Positions 3,974 to 6,958 of a stretch of 6,958 nucleotides of DNA are shown in pieces (position 1 is the first letter of the stretch; each line of letters opens with the position of its first letter). The notes beneath the pieces are model-generated. The model was given only the letters and a program-made list of their open reading frames with translations, made no database searches and was not told where the DNA came from. The position numbers and the translations under genes were made by a program. Source of the DNA: an uncultured Bacteroidaceae bacterium (GTDB lineage: Bacteria > Bacteroidota > Bacteroidia > Bacteroidales > Bacteroidaceae); assembly GCA_904502185.1 (NCBI GenBank), contig CAJGDX010000100.1, positions 1 to 6,958 on the forward strand, in the 5' to 3' direction.

Positions 3974-6958
3974 ATGAAGAAAAATCTATTAACTTTCTTG
4001 CTTATGCTAGTCGGAATGACTGCATTTGCACAATGGGACAACCCATATAATTGGGAGTTGGATTACAATGCCGAGGATTATCCCGACATTTCATACGCCT
4101 ATGGCGGAAAAACACCCTTCTATGTGCAGTTGGTAGCAAATGGCGAAGTTGTCAATAGCGAGGATTTCCGCATTGCTGCGTTTATTGGCGAAAGCTGCCG
4201 CGCTTTGTACGCTTTCGGCGAATACAACTCTACAACCTCGTTAGAGAATGGTGTTTGCCGACTTTTTGTCTTTGGTAACGCCGCCGACAACGAGGCAACC
4301 GGCGAGGAGTCGGACTTGAACAAAGAGATTGTTATCGGTGTCTACTACCGCAACCTTCTCTTCAAGGTAGATGCAGCCGCGTTCGACAAAGAGTTGAAGT
4401 TCAATCCCGAGTCAACCTATGGTACTCCCAGCAACCCTCTTAAAATTTACTTGGATATCCCCACAGAAGTATCAGTTGAGGCAACAGATGAGGCAGTTGA
4501 TTTCCCCTATTCAAAGGATATGAGCGACACATGGGAGTATGTATATATGACCGCTGCCGGCGCCGAGTACACCCCCATGAACAGAACTGCCCTGATGACA
4601 ACATTGACTCCCTCTTGGGACCCCGGACAGATGGGTGCTACCATCTCGTTCGAAGAGCAGAAACTCACTGTTAATCGTGAGGTCGAGGGCGCGGTGTACC
4701 TCAAAATCAAAGGTACAGAATATGTTAACCCCGGTGGCACTACAGCATTGGGCGATTGGTTCGAGATTGGTGGTGCCGCACACGTGAAATTCACACAGGC
4801 CGAGCACCCCGTGACATCAATCACACTCACCAAGCAGAGCATCGTGGTTAATAAGAGCCCAAACCTTATTCTTGGTCGCGAACTGAGCAAGTATATCACC
4901 ATAAACCCTGAAAACGCAACCAACAAGGACTTCACACTTTCGCTTGCCGAGGATGTTCCCGCTGGTTATTTCGGAGGCGAGGGATACAATATGACTCCCA
5001 TCAAAGGTACAGGCGAGAATTATTATAAGATAATCATTTCGTCAGTTTCCAACCCCGAGGTTACAGCATCTATCTGGGTTAAAATCTATGCCCCCGTCGA
5101 GGATATTCAGACTCCCGAGGATGGTAGAGTTACAATAAACAAGGGCGACAACATCTACGAGGCTCTTCGCGATTATATCACAGTGTTGCCCGAGGACGCA
5201 ACCGACAAGAGCTATACTCTTACTCCCCAGAATGAAGATGCGTTTGTCGATGACATTGCAGTGCGTGGTAGTGGAATTAATGAAATCTATTACGGAATAA
5301 TTATCACTTCAAACGACAACCCCAATCTCGATCCTCGCGTAATCGATGTATTTGTAGAGGCTCCTCCCACCACCATCACTTGCGATAGTGAGACAATACC
5401 GATGAACAAGGGTCAGCACGTAGAGAAAATGCTTACAGGACACATCACTGTAGGCCCCGAGGATGCAACGAATCAAGAATGGACTTATGAGTTCTACAGC
5501 GAAGACAGCCCTGTTGACAAAGATGGTTGTATAGCAAGAGCCGGTGTTCACAAGGTGAAAGTGTTCTGCCCCGACTTCCCCGAGGTTACTACCGACATAT
5601 ATATAAACGTAGCAGTTAGACCCGAAAGAATCTATTTGAGCAACGAGACATACCGCTACAGAGTACCCGTTGGCACAGACATCTTCGAAATGCTTCGCGG
5701 ATATGTAACATTCTACCCCGAGGATGCTACAGAGACCGACTACGAATTTATAGTTAGCGACGACGCATCAGACGCTATCGTCGATGGTATTGCAAGACGC
5801 GTGGGTAACTATCGCTCGGCCATCGAGATTGCTACAACAGGCTTGGAGGATAATATCAGCACCTCTGTAAGCATCGAAATTTACGTAGCAGTAGAGGATA
5901 TTATCGTTCCCGACATTGTAAGAATGGAGGTTGGTCAGTCGCTCTACGATTACTTCAACGAGGGTAGCGTAAATGTTATCCCCGAAGAGGCCGACCAGAG
6001 CTTCACACTCGAATACTCACAGAATGCATTCGACGGCAATGGCAATGCAACAGCGACAGGTAACTACACTGTAACAGTAAAATCTGTTGCCGACCCCACT
6101 ATAAGCAAAGAGGTTTCAGTAGAGGTTGTCGAGGCTATGAAGTTCACCTATCCCGCATTTATCGAAGCATCTAAACGCGAGGAGACAACCTTCGAGCTTA
6201 CCTACATAAGCGAAGGCCTTGGCATCGACCCCGATAAGCTGGAGATCTATCTCAGTGGCGACAACGATTATGGTTATGCTCCCAACATCTCTATGAGCGA
6301 TGAAAGCGGTCTCCTGTGGACTATCGATCCTTCGCTTTTGGCTGGATATTACACCATCACTGTATATTACGATGGCGAGGAGATAGAAAGCGACGAGCCC
6401 GGAATGAACTATTGCGAGGTGGGCGTTACTGCTGAGGCATCATTCAAAGCTAACGGCTGGGATTGGATATACGTTCCCGGCTCGGTTGAAAATCTCGATG
6501 CGCTCAATATCGACGAAAATAACAAGGTGATAGAGATTCGTTCACAGACTGCAATGCTCTACAACGACCCCGAATATGGATTCTTTGGCGATATCTATGG
6601 CTTGGGTTCATGGGATGGAATGTACAAGATAAAATCAATCTTCGAGGACGATAGCGACCGCTACATCAAAGCCGGTTATTATTGGGATCAATGTAACAAG
6701 ACTGTTTACCGTGGATACAACTGGATAGGTTACGGCAACGAATGGGATATGACTATCGGCGAATTCAACGAACTTAACGAGGTTAACCAGTTCGGCGAGG
6801 GCGACTTCATCCTCTCTAAGGACGGTATTGCAGTATTCGACGCCGAGTACAACGAGTGGATAGCAAGCGACAACTTCATGTTCGAGGTCGGAAAGGGATA
6901 CATCTTCTATTTTGCAAATAAACCCAATATGGAAATTATCTCATTCGAAAGCTATCCC
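3974..6958 (+). CDS. Secreted surface protein with Ig-like repeats (3' end beyond the window)
   Basis: The frame is open for 995 codons from ATG 3974 to the window edge. The product starts with a clear signal peptide, MKKNLLTFLLMLVGMTAFA, with cleavage expected before Q20 and no lipobox cysteine. Residues 25-165 contain an IAAFIGESCRAL-type motif seen in Bacteroidetes exported proteins. Residues 279-720 form five tandem Ig-like repeats of about 90 residues, each with a PE(D/N/E)A core. Residues 721-820 look like another beta-sandwich, and 827-980 hold two copies of a G-aromatic-(D/N)-WI module. The protein is strongly acidic. It is probably an exported adhesin-like or structural surface protein; no catalytic motif is seen and the ligand is unknown. 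The missing C-terminus would show how it is anchored or sorted. Its only visible promoter lies in the invertible segment, so expression should be phase-variable. The start is supported by the signal peptide and the A/T-rich leader. Confidence 0.9.
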   Translation, partial: MKKNLLTFLLMLVGMTAFAQWDNPYNWELDYNAEDYPDISYAYGGKTPFYVQLVANGEVVNSEDFRIAAFIGESCRALYAFGEYNSTTSLENGVCRLFVFGNAADNEATGEESDLNKEIVIGVYYRNLLFKVDAAAFDKELKFNPESTYGTPSNPLKIYLDIPTEVSVEATDEAVDFPYSKDMSDTWEYVYMTAAGAEYTPMNRTALMTTLTPSWDPGQMGATISFEEQKLTVNREVEGAVYLKIKGTEYVNPGGTTALGDWFEIGGAAHVKFTQAEHPVTSITLTKQSIVVNKSPNLILGRELSKYITINPENATNKDFTLSLAEDVPAGYFGGEGYNMTPIKGTGENYYKIIISSVSNPEVTASIWVKIYAPVEDIQTPEDGRVTINKGDNIYEALRDYITVLPEDATDKSYTLTPQNEDAFVDDIAVRGSGINEIYYGIIITSNDNPNLDPRVIDVFVEAPPTTITCDSETIPMNKGQHVEKMLTGHITVGPEDATNQEWTYEFYSEDSPVDKDGCIARAGVHKVKVFCPDFPEVTTDIYINVAVRPERIYLSNETYRYRVPVGTDIFEMLRGYVTFYPEDATETDYEFIVSDDASDAIVDGIARRVGNYRSAIEIATTGLEDNISTSVSIEIYVAVEDIIVPDIVRMEVGQSLYDYFNEGSVNVIPEEADQSFTLEYSQNAFDGNGNATATGNYTVTVKSVADPTISKEVSVEVVEAMKFTYPAFIEASKREETTFELTYISEGLGIDPDKLEIYLSGDNDYGYAPNISMSDESGLLWTIDPSLLAGYYTITVYYDGEEIESDEPGMNYCEVGVTAEASFKANGWDWIYVPGSVENLDALNIDENNKVIEIRSQTAMLYNDPEYGFFGDIYGLGSWDGMYKIKSIFEDDSDRYIKAGYYWDQCNKTVYRGYNWIGYGNEWDMTIGEFNELNEVNQFGEGDFILSKDGIAVFDAEYNEWIASDNFMFEVGKGYIFYFANKPNMEIISFESYP
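4808..6133 (+). repeat. Five tandem Ig-like protein repeats in the surface protein
   Basis: Repeat cores PENAT, PEDAT, PEDAT, PEDAT and PEEAD start at residues 312, 406, 495, 582 and 670, a spacing of 94, 89, 87 and 88. Each unit has an entry strand, then a turn such as NKGDNIYEALRDYI or PVGTDIFEMLRGYV, then the PEDAT core, and closes with a strand like VKIYAPVEDI or IYVAVEDI. The pattern resembles bacterial Ig-like (BIG2-type) domains. The units are diverged in DNA sequence, so they are old rather than recently duplicated. Confidence 0.75.
6452..6913 (+). repeat. Two-copy C-terminal module (GWDWI/GYNWI)
   Basis: Copy one starts NGWDWIYVPG (residue 827) and later reads IRSQTAMLYNDPEY (855-868). 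Copy two starts RGYNWIGYG (913) and later reads ILSKDGIAVFDAEY (946-959). The two 14-residue blocks align without gaps, sharing I, S, D, E and Y. Similar GWNWIS-type modules are, as I recall, common near the C-terminus of large exported Bacteroidales proteins, but their function is not established. Confidence 0.55.

Noticed and set aside
4120..5551. Minus-strand ORFs inside the surface-protein gene
   Set aside because: They are shadows of the long rightward frame, which has a signal peptide, regular repeats and strong codon bias.

Overview
The window is most likely chromosomal DNA from a member of the Bacteroidales (Bacteroides/Prevotella-like). Four things point there: two good matches to the Bacteroidetes promoter pattern (a -33 TTTG-type element and a -7 TAnnTTTG box), A/T-rich leaders without Shine-Dalgarno sites, a tRNA 3' end with no encoded CCA, and gene families typical of that order. 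No database search was possible; all calls rest on reading the sequence.

Layout, left to right. Positions 1-28 are the 3' end of a tRNA, followed by a short terminator-like hairpin. A strong hairpin at 84-117 ends the leftward gene 121-2163, a secreted DUF1680/GH127-type glycoside hydrolase with its own promoter at about 2193-2224. The intergenic stretch 2164-2672 holds two perfect hairpins (2272-2304 and 2426-2457), a short ORF between them, and a T-rich leader. A tyrosine recombinase gene follows on the + strand (2673-3668). The final gene begins at 3974 and runs off the window end. It encodes a secreted multi-domain surface protein with five Ig-like repeats and two C-terminal repeats.

The main discovery lies between the last two genes. 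A 17-bp sequence, AGTTCTATGAAAGAACT, starts two bases after the recombinase stop codon (3670-3686). Its exact reverse complement occurs at 3884-3900. The 197 bp between them contain a near-consensus Bacteroidetes promoter (TTTC, 19 bp, TAAATTTG) pointing at the surface-protein gene, and I see no other promoter in that gene's leader. This is the architecture of an invertible promoter (phase-variation switch), with the adjacent recombinase as the obvious candidate enzyme. As written the switch is in the ON orientation. After inversion the promoter would fire leftward, antisense into the recombinase gene.

Together, recombinase, invertible promoter and repeat-containing surface protein form a self-contained ON/OFF cassette for a cell-surface or secreted factor. 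The hydrolase gene is divergent from it and shows no visible link to the switch.
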